Source of the DNA: Oscillatoriaceae cyanobacterium M33_DOE_052
GTDB taxonomy: Bacteria > Cyanobacteriota > Cyanobacteriia > Cyanobacteriales > Laspinemataceae
Direction: 5' to 3'
Assembly (NCBI GenBank): GCA_015296065.1
Contig: DVDU01000024.1
Span: 1-35,483 of the forward strand
Length of the DNA stretch: 35,483 nt
Shown piece after piece: positions 8,009 to 16,573 of the stretch (positions are counted from its first letter, which is position 1; each line of letters starts with the position of its first letter). A program made the translations under genes and the position numbers. The notes below the pieces were generated by a model. That model ran no database searches. It worked only from the letters and a program-made list of their open reading frames with translations, and was not told the DNA's origin.

Positions 8009-10672
8009 ATGGATATGACTGCATTACCTAATAAAATTCAGGAGCATCTGACCCAAGAGTTAAAGAATCAAGACTCCCAAGTGCAAGTGATTGTCAAACG
8101 CACTTCCCTGGGTTGGCTCAAACTTAAAATTGTGACCAACTGGTTTGAGAGCAAGTCTTCTGAGGAGCGAGAACAAGCAATTAACAAACTTCTGGATAGT
8201 TTGGATTTTCATCTGGGACAATACCCAATGGCGGGCTATGACTTGTTGACCCCAGCAGAAGCAAGGGCAGAACCTCCCGAATATATCCAGTTACCTTTGT
8301 GGTCAGATATTTTAATGGCTCCAGAACCTGACCAACCAGCTTTAGTAGATGAAAACAGTAGTGCTAAGCGCCCTTTAATTGTAACTTTTTACTCCTTCAA
8401 GGGAGGTGTGGGTCGTTCCACGGCTTTAGGTCTGGTAGCCGGTATATTAGCAACCCGCAATCGGCGGGTGGTGATGGTAGATTTAGACTTGGAAGCACCG
8501 GGAATTTCAATTTTGTTTCGCTCGGAGACTGAGAACAGTAATGTGGCGCCCTATGGGGTGTTGGATTATTTGCATCAGCGCTACCTTACCCCTGAAGAAA
8601 ATATTCCCCCGATTCAGGACTGCATCTGTCAGATCAGCTTAACCACTCGCGGCGAACTTTTTTTAATCCCGGTGGGAGAGTATGACGAAAATTATATTCA
8701 TCGGCTAGCTGACTTGGATATGGGGGTTTTCTATCGCCGGGAAATCAACCCAGTAGAGCAATTGATGGCAGATATCACAAAGCAATTAGATCCAGACGTG
8801 ATTCTGATTGATGCCCGCACTGGTTTTAGCGACACGGGGGCGGTGGCGCTGTTCGATCTAGCCGATACTGGGATTATCTGCTTTTCCCCAACGGAGCAGA
8901 GCTTTGAAGGACTGCGCTGGGTTGTGCAAGCGGTGCGCAAACAGAGAGACTATCAAGGTAAACCAGACCTCCGGTTTTTGCTGACACCGATGCCACCGGT
9001 AGCAGCGGAGCAGCGACAAATTTGGATTAATCGAGTGGAGGATTGGCTGGAAGAAAACTGGGGGTTGAGCGGCGGCACAACTGTCGGGGAACTTTACTAT
9101 GAAGTGTCATATAATCCCAATATCTTAACTTTGTCTAGTCTAGTCAGCGATGTGCCGAAAAGTTTGCTGGATGCTTATCTGCCCATTGCGGATGCTATTG
9201 ACGCCAGTTTGCCTGATGTTCAACCAAGTGTAGCACCTAATGTCTCGGAACAGCGCCAGCAAATTTTGCGTGAATTGCGGTTTGAGGCAGCTACTGCGCA
9301 AGAGTTGGAACCGGCCAATATCCCCAATATTTTTCAACGCACGGAGGATTTCCCTAAATTCTTGAGTGAGAAGACTTGGCTGATTCGTGGCGCTAAGGGA
9401 ACCGGGAAAAGTTTGCTGTTTCGGCTATTTGTGGAACAGCCAGAAGCTGCAAAAGAATTGGCGAAATCTGAGCTAGATTTAACCAAAGTTCATTTTATCC
9501 CCGGGCACGGCCAGCCCAGATTGTCGGAAACGATTTTAGAAAGTGGTGATTTGGCTAGCTATGAAGAATTGGCGGGCACGACGGAATGGCATAGTTTTTG
9601 GCTCAATTATGCTTTATTACAATTGTGCCATGCTCGGTCTGAGTTGCGGGAAATTCCGGGTTTGGACGGGGATTTAGTGGCATTGAGTGCGGAAAATAAC
9701 CCCTCCCATGCCTCGATTGTCTCATGGTTGGTGGGTCGATCGCGATCGCCAGCCGCCAAGCCGCAAGCTGGTGATGAATTGCGGGCGATCGACCGCTGGC
9801 TACAAGAAAACAATCTGCGGGTATGGTTGCTGTACGATGAGCTAGATGCTGGCTTTGGTTCTAGCCAACTAGATTACGATCGGCGCCGTCGCGCTCTGGA
9901 AGCCTTGCTAGCTTGGTGGTTGGAAAGTGGCACCAGTTTGAAATGTATTGTCCCCAAAATATTTTTACGGGAAGATATCTGGAGCCAACTAAATTTTACC
10001 AATACCGCACATTACAGCGGAAGGGCGCTCCAGTTGCGCTGGGAGGAGCCAGACCTTTGGCGACTGGTACTCCGCCAAGCTCTGAAAAGTTCAGATACTT
10101 TGAAACAGTATTTAGAGCAGGAATTAGGGGTGACAGTAGAGCGACTCAATACAATTGCACAGGAGCAGCTCAGAAAAAGCCTGTATCCTCTTTGGGGTGA
10201 GCGGATGGGGCGCACAAAAAAAGCCTATACTTATAATTGGATTCGCACCCGGATTGCCGACGGTCAAAAGAACTGTTTCCCCCGCAGCTTAATATTGCTG
10301 CTGCAAAAAGCCGTCGAACTTGAGAGAGAGTTCTCTACAGACTATAGCTCTGATATTATCCTGCGCCCCAAGGCGTTAATCGATGCTTTTCCCTACGTTT
10401 CCCAACGGCGGGTAGAGGAAGTCCGGAACGAATACCCGGAACTCCAATCATATCTGGACAGCCTCCAGGAGGAACGCTCTCCCATTGATGCCGATCGGCT
10501 CGGTGAGATTTGGCAATTGGAAGCTAGCGAATTAACATCTCGCATCAAGGATATGGTAGAAGCTGGGATTCTCACAGAACGCTCTCGTCCCAAAGACCCT
10601 CCCCCTCGTGTCTATGCGGTGGCTGAGTTGTATCTGTATGGGTTAGGAATGATTCGCAAGGGACAACGGTAA
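8009..10672 (+). CDS. Dual P-loop NTPase: ParA/MinD-like plus AAA/STAND-like module
   Basis: This 887-residue protein has three parts. The N-terminal 100 residues form a small alpha/beta domain (GWLKLKIVTNWFESKSSEER) with no firm family call. Residues 122-400 are a SIMIBI ATPase with deviant Walker A KGGVGRS (131-137), VVMVDLDLEAPG (154-165) and DARTGFSDTGAVAL. Residues 440-780 form a second NTPase with Walker A GAKGTGKS (461-468) and Walker B VWLLYDELD (605-613). The C-terminal 100 residues look like winged-helix DNA-binding or sensor structure (ADRLGEIWQLEASELTSRI). A strong aaggagag site (7993-8000) precedes ATG 8009, immediately after the HEPN stop. The coupling to HEPN suggests a regulated conflict or defence module; this is inference. 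Confidence 0.82.
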   Translation: MDMTALPNKIQEHLTQELKNQDSQVQVIVKRTSLGWLKLKIVTNWFESKSSEEREQAINKLLDSLDFHLGQYPMAGYDLLTPAEARAEPPEYIQLPLWSDILMAPEPDQPALVDENSSAKRPLIVTFYSFKGGVGRSTALGLVAGILATRNRRVVMVDLDLEAPGISILFRSETENSNVAPYGVLDYLHQRYLTPEENIPPIQDCICQISLTTRGELFLIPVGEYDENYIHRLADLDMGVFYRREINPVEQLMADITKQLDPDVILIDARTGFSDTGAVALFDLADTGIICFSPTEQSFEGLRWVVQAVRKQRDYQGKPDLRFLLTPMPPVAAEQRQIWINRVEDWLEENWGLSGGTTVGELYYEVSYNPNILTLSSLVSDVPKSLLDAYLPIADAIDASLPDVQPSVAPNVSEQRQQILRELRFEAATAQELEPANIPNIFQRTEDFPKFLSEKTWLIRGAKGTGKSLLFRLFVEQPEAAKELAKSELDLTKVHFIPGHGQPRLSETILESGDLASYEELAGTTEWHSFWLNYALLQLCHARSELREIPGLDGDLVALSAENNPSHASIVSWLVGRSRSPAAKPQAGDELRAIDRWLQENNLRVWLLYDELDAGFGSSQLDYDRRRRALEALLAWWLESGTSLKCIVPKIFLREDIWSQLNFTNTAHYSGRALQLRWEEPDLWRLVLRQALKSSDTLKQYLEQELGVTVERLNTIAQEQLRKSLYPLWGERMGRTKKAYTYNWIRTRIADGQKNCFPRSLILLLQKAVELEREFSTDYSSDIILRPKALIDAFPYVSQRRVEEVRNEYPELQSYLDSLQEERSPIDADRLGEIWQLEASELTSRIKDMVEAGILTERSRPKDPPPRVYAVAELYLYGLGMIRKGQR

Positions 10673-10678
10673 ATATAA

Positions 10679-10721
10679 AGGCAAAATCAGCGCTCTAAAC
10701 ATAGAGTCTGCCTATTTTTTT
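10679..10721 (+). terminator. Probable terminator of the HEPN-NTPase operon
   Basis: The outer arms aggca and tgcct enclose an inner ctcta/tagag stem and are followed directly by a run of seven T. The stem is interrupted, so this is moderate evidence. Confidence 0.45.
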
Positions 10722-10923
10722 AATTGACCCGGTTTATTGCCTAACAATGGAGTATTTTTGTGGTGATTTAGACCCCAGTCTAAATTCATGTAAAAATTGG
10801 GTCGCCTCTTCCCATAGCCCCTATAGTTGGATTCACGATAATCCTCCTGAAATCAAAGCTAACCAATTAATGTAACCATTGCGGCATTCCCACGTTTCGG
10901 TTACAATCACAATGCTGAGCTGA

Positions 10924-10939
10924 CGCGCCCCGAGGCGCG
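10924..10939 (-). terminator. Short GC-rich hairpin downstream of the 10953-11783 gene
   Basis: The arms cgcgcc and ggcgcg form a 6-bp stem around ccga just beyond the minus-strand stop. It has no T-run. A second small palindrome, atttagac ccca gtctaaat, lies at 10766-10785 in the same gap. Confidence 0.3.
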
Positions 10940-10952
10940 CCCAACAATCCAG

Positions 10953-11783
10953 TTATTTTTTCTCGGCTGCTAATGGTTTAAATGTGGAAGTTAAAGCCTT
11001 AATGGCTCCCGGTAAATTTTCTTTACCCTTGTCATCTGTAGCCGAAATTAACATGAACAAAACGTTATTTTCCTGCTGCTTGGCGACGATGACACCGCCC
11101 ACATTTTTGGTCTTTTTACCGGTTGTCAATGTCCCCGTCCAAGGAATTTCAATTTCTCCCTGGGCGACTACTTGTAATGGCCCCGATTGAAATCCTTCAC
11201 CCTGGGAGAATGTGGCTAATGCCCCTTGGGCTAAGGTATCATAGGTGAGAGGATTAGCCGTAGGTTGGGCTTTGACAACCACAGTATAAGCTAAACTGCC
11301 ATCAGGGGATTCTATGAGGGGCGCCTCTCCCACTGAACCGACTTTGTAATCTTGAATGATGCCGATTTCAAATCTTTTTTTGGCATCCTGATAGGGTTGA
11401 TCGCTCAAAGGTAATGCCTCACCAGGATAATTTCTCGGCTGTATTGCTGGGGTAGTAGTTGTTGGTGCGGCTGGAGTTGGGGGTGAGGGGGAAGCCGCCG
11501 GAGATGGGGAGGGAGATGGTGATGGTGATATTCCTTGAGCGGTTGCACCGTCAGGTCTGCGCACCATTCGGGCGGCAGAATTAGAAGGAGAAATGGCGGT
11601 GCTGGGAATTGTGCGGTTGGGGTTGGATGCGGTGTAAATTTCTTGGGCGACAGCGGTTAATTCAGGACTGTGTGCTGTCATTTGGGGCAACCGCCCGAAA
11701 ATTATCAGTGCCAATGCTGTCACCAGTCCCAATACCAGAGGCAGGAATTGTAGCTTTTTTCCTGGATTGCGGTGTTTTTTCAT
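10953..11783 (-). CDS. Exported or membrane-anchored protein with Pro/Ser-rich linker
   Basis: This 276-residue protein has a basic N-terminus and one hydrophobic helix (FLPLVLGLVTALALIIFG, about residues 13-31), which is a signal anchor or signal peptide. A low-complexity linker follows at about 85-110 (SPSPSPSPSPAASPSPPTP). The C-terminal 150 residues form a compact domain (RFEIGIIQDYKVGSVGEAPL, then GEIEIPWTGTLTTGKK, then LPGAIKALTSTFKPL). That domain resembles small cyanobacterial periplasmic or lumenal PsbP-like folds in its strand pattern, but I cannot assign it. It is followed by the NupC-like pair upstream on the same strand, about 40 bp away, so co-transcription is possible. Linker length is likely variable between strains. 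Confidence 0.72.
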   Translation of the reverse strand: MKKHRNPGKKLQFLPLVLGLVTALALIIFGRLPQMTAHSPELTAVAQEIYTASNPNRTIPSTAISPSNSAARMVRRPDGATAQGISPSPSPSPSPAASPSPPTPAAPTTTTPAIQPRNYPGEALPLSDQPYQDAKKRFEIGIIQDYKVGSVGEAPLIESPDGSLAYTVVVKAQPTANPLTYDTLAQGALATFSQGEGFQSGPLQVVAQGEIEIPWTGTLTTGKKTKNVGGVIVAKQQENNVLFMLISATDDKGKENLPGAIKALTSTFKPLAAEKK

Positions 11784-11823
11784 TAGTTGAACTCCTGTTG
11801 ACTTTTGTCATTTGTCCCTTGGA

Positions 11824-13251
11824 TTACCTGCCCAAAACTGAGGTGCTGTTGCCGAAATAAAATAATCCGGCGATGCAGCCCGTCATCAGAGTGGCTAAGG
11901 TGCCAGCCCATAGGGCTTTCCAGCCGAGGTCGCTGATTTCAGAGCGACGATCGGGGACGAGGGAAGATAAACCCCCAACGAATATCCCGTAGGAGGGAAT
12001 GTGGGTGAAACCGCAGAGAACGTAGCTGACGATGAGCATGGAGCGATCGCTAATCATTCCCTGTCCCGAGAGAGTAGCTAATTTCAGATAAGGGGGAATC
12101 GAAGTTTGCAAAACCCGCTGTCCGATAATCACGGAAGCCTGCCAAAGTTCGCCCCATTCCAAAGAAACTCCGGTTAAGAAAGTCAGGGGCAAAAACAAAA
12201 CCCCGAAAATATTATCCAAAGTCACCACAGAAAACAGCTTTCCTACATACTGCAACGGCACGATGTTGCTGTTGGCTAGACCGGCCAAACCGCCGAAAAA
12301 GGAATTCAGCAGGGCGACTAAGCCGATAATGGCGATAATCACAGCGGCAATACCTACCGCCATATTCACCCCGTCCAATGCACCCAAAATCAAGCTGTCC
12401 ATGATGCTGGGTTTTTTCTCGTTTGGGTCTTCCTCTGGGTCTTCGGGGATACCACCCATTGTTAAGGGTTCCTCGGTTTCGGGGACTAAAATTTTGGAGA
12501 TCACGAAGCAGGCGGGAATGGCGATGATGGAGGCGGACATCAAGTGACCGGTGATATTGGGGAATACGGGACGGAGGAACCCGGCGTATATTCCTAAAAC
12601 CGTGGAGGCGATCGAGCCGAAACAACTAGCGAGGATCGCGCAAAGTTCGCTCCTTGTCATATCGGCGAGAAATGGCTTGACCGCGATCGCCGATTCAATA
12701 CCCACAAAAATATTTGCCGCTCCCGATAAAGATTCCGCCCCGCTCAGGCGCATTGTTTTCTGGAAGATTTTGGCGAACACTTTCACCGCCGGTTGAATCG
12801 CCCCTACGCGGTACAGTAGGGAAATCAGCGCCGAGAAAAATATCACTTGGGGCAAAGAGCGAAAAGCGAAGATGTAACCCATATCTAGAAAATCGCCACC
12901 CAGACGATCGCCCAATATTGGCACATAAGGAGTTCCCAGAGTTCTCGTAATCCAGCGCCCCGCCTCTCCCGGTCCGACAGTGCCCGGGTTAGGCACAATA
13001 ATCGGACCAAACAAAAATCTTGCCCCAGTTTCGCTGGCATCAATGACCACATTGAGCAAATCATTAAGCACCGTAATGCTATCACGAGTCACCGGCACCT
13101 GAAACACCAGCGCCCCCACCACCAGGAGCAAACCGATGCCCCAAAACATCACCTTCCAGGGAATCCTGCGGCGGTCTTCGCTCCCCAACCAGGCGATAAA
13201 ACACAGGCCAAATATCCCTAAAAAGGAAATCACATTTAATATCCAGTCCAT
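11824..13251 (-). CDS. Concentrative nucleoside transporter, NupC/CNT family (copy A)
   Basis: This is a polytopic membrane protein of about 475 residues in the CNT family, which imports nucleosides with Na+ or H+. The core repeat segments are visible: SGAANIFVGIESAIAVKPFL, where CNTs normally show a G-x-E nucleoside-binding motif, and the later VSYVLCGFTHIPSYGIFVGG. About ten hydrophobic helices are evident. The ATG at 13251 is preferred because ggtggagg lies ten bases upstream. An in-frame ATG at 13284 would add eleven residues but has no ribosome site. It is closely related to the next gene upstream and probably arose by tandem duplication. Confidence 0.88.
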   Translation of the reverse strand: MDWILNVISFLGIFGLCFIAWLGSEDRRRIPWKVMFWGIGLLLVVGALVFQVPVTRDSITVLNDLLNVVIDASETGARFLFGPIIVPNPGTVGPGEAGRWITRTLGTPYVPILGDRLGGDFLDMGYIFAFRSLPQVIFFSALISLLYRVGAIQPAVKVFAKIFQKTMRLSGAESLSGAANIFVGIESAIAVKPFLADMTRSELCAILASCFGSIASTVLGIYAGFLRPVFPNITGHLMSASIIAIPACFVISKILVPETEEPLTMGGIPEDPEEDPNEKKPSIMDSLILGALDGVNMAVGIAAVIIAIIGLVALLNSFFGGLAGLANSNIVPLQYVGKLFSVVTLDNIFGVLFLPLTFLTGVSLEWGELWQASVIIGQRVLQTSIPPYLKLATLSGQGMISDRSMLIVSYVLCGFTHIPSYGIFVGGLSSLVPDRRSEISDLGWKALWAGTLATLMTGCIAGLFYFGNSTSVLGR

Positions 13252-13292
13252 CGGATCAATGCCTCCACCACTGTTAAAATGCACAAATCAAG

Positions 13293-13325
13293 TTGTCTTT
13301 GTCATTTGTCCTTTGTTCTTTGTCC
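13293..13325. repeat. Heptamer repeat (tttgtcc/tttgtca)
   Basis: A short run of seven-base units tttgtca, tttgtcc, tttgttc and tttgtcc lies just upstream of the first NupC-like gene. A related run of gggacta-type heptamers follows at about 13396-13425. Confidence 0.7.
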
Positions 13326-13360
13326 GCGAGCAACCTGATGCGATAATCTATGCTGCATAA

Positions 13361-13390
13361 CCGAGGATTTGGTTAAGAAACCCGGTTTCT
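13361..13390. repeat. Interspersed repeat with agaaacccggtttct palindrome
   Basis: A 30-base element, ccgaggatttggttaagaaa then cccggtttct, ends in a perfect 7-bp-arm palindrome at 13376-13390. Nearly the same element occurs at 17511-17540, and palindromic cores occur at 3161-3196. Confidence 0.8.
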
Positions 13391-13473
13391 CCGACAAGGG
13401 ACAAAGGACTAGGGACTAGGGACTGTTACAGCCATCAACCCCACATAATATCACCTAGTCAAGGAGACATCGG

Positions 13474-13500
13474 GTCTCCCTGTCTCCCAGTCTCCCAGTC
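13474..13500. repeat. Octamer repeat gtctccc(a/t) abutting a stop codon
   Basis: Three and a half units (gtctccct, gtctccca, gtctccca, gtc) end inside the stop codon of the second NupC-like gene (13499-13501 on the minus strand). The repeat has therefore spread to the very end of the coding sequence. Confidence 0.8.
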
Positions 13501-14920
13501 AGCGGCCCAAAACTGAAGCGGTGTTGTCAAAATAAAATAATCCGGCGATGCAGCCCGTCATCATCGTAGCCAAAGTGGCTGCCCACAGGGATTTCCAGCC
13601 AATTGAGCTAATTTCAGCGCGTCGAGACGGGACGAGAGCGGCTAAACCGCCCACAAAAATACCGTAGGAGGCAATATGGGTAAAGCCACAGAGAACGTAG
13701 CTGACGACGAGCAGGGAGCGATCGCTTATCGTCCCTTGTGCCGATAGCGTAGCCAATTTGAGATAAGATGGAATTTCTGTGAGCAAAACCCGCTGCCCAA
13801 TAATCACCGAAGCCTGCCAAAGTTCGCTCCATTCCAGAGAAACGCCGGTTAAGAAAGTCAGGGGCAAAAACAAAACCCCAAAAATGTTATCCAAAGTCAC
13901 TACGGAAAACAGTAGTCCCAGATACTTTAGGGGTAGGATGTGGCTGTTTGCTAGACCCGCCAAACCACCGAAACCGGAATTAATCAGGGCGACTAAGCCG
14001 ATAATCGCAATCAGAGCCGAAGCAATACCTACTGCCATATTCACCCCATCTAATGCCCCCAAAATCAAGCTGTCCATGAGGCTGGGTTTTTTCTGTGTTT
14101 GCGCATCCTCCGGGTCTTCGGGGATACCACCCATTGTTAAGGGTTCCTCGGTTTCGGGGACTAAAATTTTGGAGATGACGAAGCAGGCGGGAATGGCGAT
14201 GATGGAGGCGGACATTAAGTGACCGGTGATGGTAGGGAAGACGGGACGGAGGAAACCGGCGTATAGTCCTAAAACTGTGGAGGCGATCGAGCCGAAACAA
14301 CTGGTGAGGATCGCGCAAAGTTCGCTGCGAGTCATATCGGCGAGAAATGGCTTCACCGCAAGAGCCGATTCAATGCCCACAAAAATATTTGCCGCCCCCG
14401 ATAAAGATTCCGCCCCACTCAAGCCCATCGTTTTTTGGAAGATTTTGGCGAATACCTGCACCACCGGTTGAATTACCCCCAACCGGTACAACAGGGAAAT
14501 AATTGCCGAGAAAAATATCACTTGGGGTAAAGCCCGAAAAGCGAAAATATAACCCAAGTCCAGGAAATCGCCCCCCAGCCGATCGCCCAATATTGGCACA
14601 TAAGGAGTCCCCAAAGCCCGCGCAATCCAACGCCCTGCCTCTCCCGGTTCCGCAGCCGTTCCTAGGGTGGGCACAATAATCGGCCCAAACAAAAATCTCG
14701 CCCCAGTTTCGCTGGCATCAATGACCACATTCAGCAAATCATTAAGCACCGTAATGCTATCACGAGTCACCGGCACCTGAAACACCAGCGCCCCCACCAG
14801 AAACTGCAACCCAATCCCCCAAAACATCACCTTCCAGGGAATCTTCCGCCGGTCTTCGCTCCCCAACCAAGCGATAAAACACAGGCCAAATATCCCCAAA
14901 AACGAAATCACATTTAACAT
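13499..14920 (-). CDS. Concentrative nucleoside transporter, NupC/CNT family (copy B)
   Basis: This 473-residue protein is close to copy A along its whole length and clearly the same CNT transporter family. It has the same core motifs (SGAANIFVGIESALAVKPFL, VSYVLCGFTHIASYGIFVGG). Differences cluster in the N-terminal loop (an AAEPGEAGR insertion), around the central cytoplasmic loop (DPEDAQTQKKPSLMD) and in the last helices. Some DNA blocks are almost identical and others diverged, suggesting gene conversion. The start ATG has aagga nine bases upstream. The two copies may differ in substrate preference, which the sequence does not settle. About 215 bp of repeat-rich DNA separate it from copy A. 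Confidence 0.88.
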   Translation of the reverse strand: MLNVISFLGIFGLCFIAWLGSEDRRKIPWKVMFWGIGLQFLVGALVFQVPVTRDSITVLNDLLNVVIDASETGARFLFGPIIVPTLGTAAEPGEAGRWIARALGTPYVPILGDRLGGDFLDLGYIFAFRALPQVIFFSAIISLLYRLGVIQPVVQVFAKIFQKTMGLSGAESLSGAANIFVGIESALAVKPFLADMTRSELCAILTSCFGSIASTVLGLYAGFLRPVFPTITGHLMSASIIAIPACFVISKILVPETEEPLTMGGIPEDPEDAQTQKKPSLMDSLILGALDGVNMAVGIASALIAIIGLVALINSGFGGLAGLANSHILPLKYLGLLFSVVTLDNIFGVLFLPLTFLTGVSLEWSELWQASVIIGQRVLLTEIPSYLKLATLSAQGTISDRSLLVVSYVLCGFTHIASYGIFVGGLAALVPSRRAEISSIGWKSLWAATLATMMTGCIAGLFYFDNTASVLGR

Positions 14921-14960
14921 CCCATGTCCTTGGTGATTTGCCCTTTATCCCTCCTAGTTC

Positions 14961-15005
14961 GTAGTTGGGCTTTAGCCCAATCCGCCAAGACTAAAGCCCA
15001 ACTAC
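14961..15005 (-). terminator. Long inverted repeat downstream of the MscS-like gene
   Basis: The arms gtagttgggctttag and ctaaagcccaactac form a perfect 15-bp stem around a 15-nt loop, just after the minus-strand stop at 15016. It probably ends the upstream transcript before the NupC-like copy B. The sequence resembles an interspersed cyanobacterial repeat, so it may be both. Confidence 0.6.
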
Positions 15006-15015
15006 CAACATACAA

Positions 15016-16497
15016 CTATAAGCTGAAAAGATTTTTCAGCCGTTTGCGTACCCAATTCACCGGATTATTATCATCTTCTGACTCATCCACCAAACCCATA
15101 GCCCGCAATTGCTGCTGGCGTTGGGTGAGTTCTTCCTGGTGTTTGGATAGCTCTTGAATAATCACCTCAGATATTTCTGGATGTTCCCGCAGCAGCTTTT
15201 CAAAGCCACTTTTGCCCACCACAAACAAAATCGTCTCCGCCACTGCCTTGACCGATGCGGTACGGGGAATCCCCAACATCAGGGCCAATTCTCCCAAAAA
15301 TTTGCCTGGACCGAGGGTGGTGAGAAACTTATTGATTTTTTCTACATAAACTTCCACCTCTCCCGAAAGGACGACATAAAACGCATCCCCTGGGTCATCT
15401 TCGCGGAATAAAATTTCCCCAGCACTCAAACGCTGTCGGTGTCCGATTTCAATCAACTGGCGCAATTGCAAATCGGTGAAATTTTGAAAATAAGTAATTT
15501 TCCGCAATAAATCCCGCAGGGCAATAGGTTTTGGCGGTGGTGCCACTGTTTCTTCTGGCACAGCCAGTTCTGGTAATGGTTGGCTCTCTGCCACTGTCAC
15601 CATCAGGCTGGCCAAACCAGATTTATCTGGAATCGGAGCATTTCGCAAGGCAAAATCTCTTTGGGGGATGGGGAGTTTGATGCCCTGTTGCCGCAAATTG
15701 TACTCAATGATATAATTGAGAGAACTGGTAATCGTAATCCGGGAATCTACCTCAGAAATCCATGCCCAGAGTTCAAATTCCAGGGTGTAATCGCCGAACC
15801 CGATAAAAACGACTCTGGGGGGCGGATCGTACATGATAGATGACTCCATGTATGCCGAATTCAACAGAGTTTCTGTCACCAATACCGGGTCAGTATCGTA
15901 GCTGACGCCAATCCTAATTTTCAGCCGACGCCGCGCATCTTTAAAGGTATTATAACTCCAGTTGAGAATCGGGTTTTCCACCATATTGCTGTTGGGCACG
16001 ATGACGTAGCCGCCATCGAACGTGCGGATCAGGGTGGAACGCAGGGAAATCGATTTCACATATCCTGACAAACCCTCGAATTCTACGTAGTCGCTGGCTT
16101 TTACGGTTCCTTCTATCAAAATGGTGAGACCGGAGATAAAGTTTTTTGTCAGGTTTTGCAAGCCGAAGCCGATACCAACCCCGAGACCACCAGCTAATAC
16201 CGCCAGGGAGGTGAGGTTAAAGCCAATAGCTTGGAGGACGATGATACAGCCAAACGTGCCTACAGAATAGCTGATGATCGTCGAAATAGATTCGCGGTTT
16301 CCCTCATCGATGCCTAATTTTGCCAGCAGACGATTTTTCAGGAAATCTTTGAGGAGCCGGGAAACAAATATAACGGCAAGTAATGAGAAAACTAGATACA
16401 CTACTGAAATCAGGGATACCGTGGTATCCCCAAATTTCAACAGCGGCGCATTTAACAGGTCGATGCCTTGACTGATAAGATTTTGGATAGTCGCCAT
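15016..16497 (-). CDS. MscS-type channel fused to a cyclic-nucleotide-binding domain
   Basis: This 493-residue protein joins an MscS-family pore to a C-terminal cNMP sensor. Three or four N-terminal helices lead to the Gly/Ala-rich pore helix (VLAGGLGVGIGFGLQNL, about residues 95-112). The MscS beta domain follows (DYVEFEGLSGYVKSISLRST, then VIVPNSNMVENPILNWSY). From about 330 a CRP-like beta barrel carries the phosphate-binding cassette FLGELALMLGIPRTASV near 395-415, with the key Glu and Arg both present. Such channels are known as bacterial cyclic-nucleotide-gated MscS homologues and generally lack strong mechanosensitivity. Gating by cAMP or cGMP is a family-based inference. It precedes the NupC-like pair on the same strand, separated by a strong hairpin. 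Confidence 0.92.
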   Translation of the reverse strand: MATIQNLISQGIDLLNAPLLKFGDTTVSLISVVYLVFSLLAVIFVSRLLKDFLKNRLLAKLGIDEGNRESISTIISYSVGTFGCIIVLQAIGFNLTSLAVLAGGLGVGIGFGLQNLTKNFISGLTILIEGTVKASDYVEFEGLSGYVKSISLRSTLIRTFDGGYVIVPNSNMVENPILNWSYNTFKDARRRLKIRIGVSYDTDPVLVTETLLNSAYMESSIMYDPPPRVVFIGFGDYTLEFELWAWISEVDSRITITSSLNYIIEYNLRQQGIKLPIPQRDFALRNAPIPDKSGLASLMVTVAESQPLPELAVPEETVAPPPKPIALRDLLRKITYFQNFTDLQLRQLIEIGHRQRLSAGEILFREDDPGDAFYVVLSGEVEVYVEKINKFLTTLGPGKFLGELALMLGIPRTASVKAVAETILFVVGKSGFEKLLREHPEISEVIIQELSKHQEELTQRQQQLRAMGLVDESEDDNNPVNWVRKRLKNLFSL

Positions 16498-16573
16498 TGA
16501 ATCAATAACTGAAAAATGTGTGCGTAGATGCCCTGTTGGCGCCAGAAAAGTGGGATTTTCACACCTGTGGCGC

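Noticed and set aside
9742-9749. gcgatcgc octamers here and at many other places as possible operators
   Set aside because: These are HIP1 sites, abundant genome-wide in cyanobacteria, useful only for taxonomy here.
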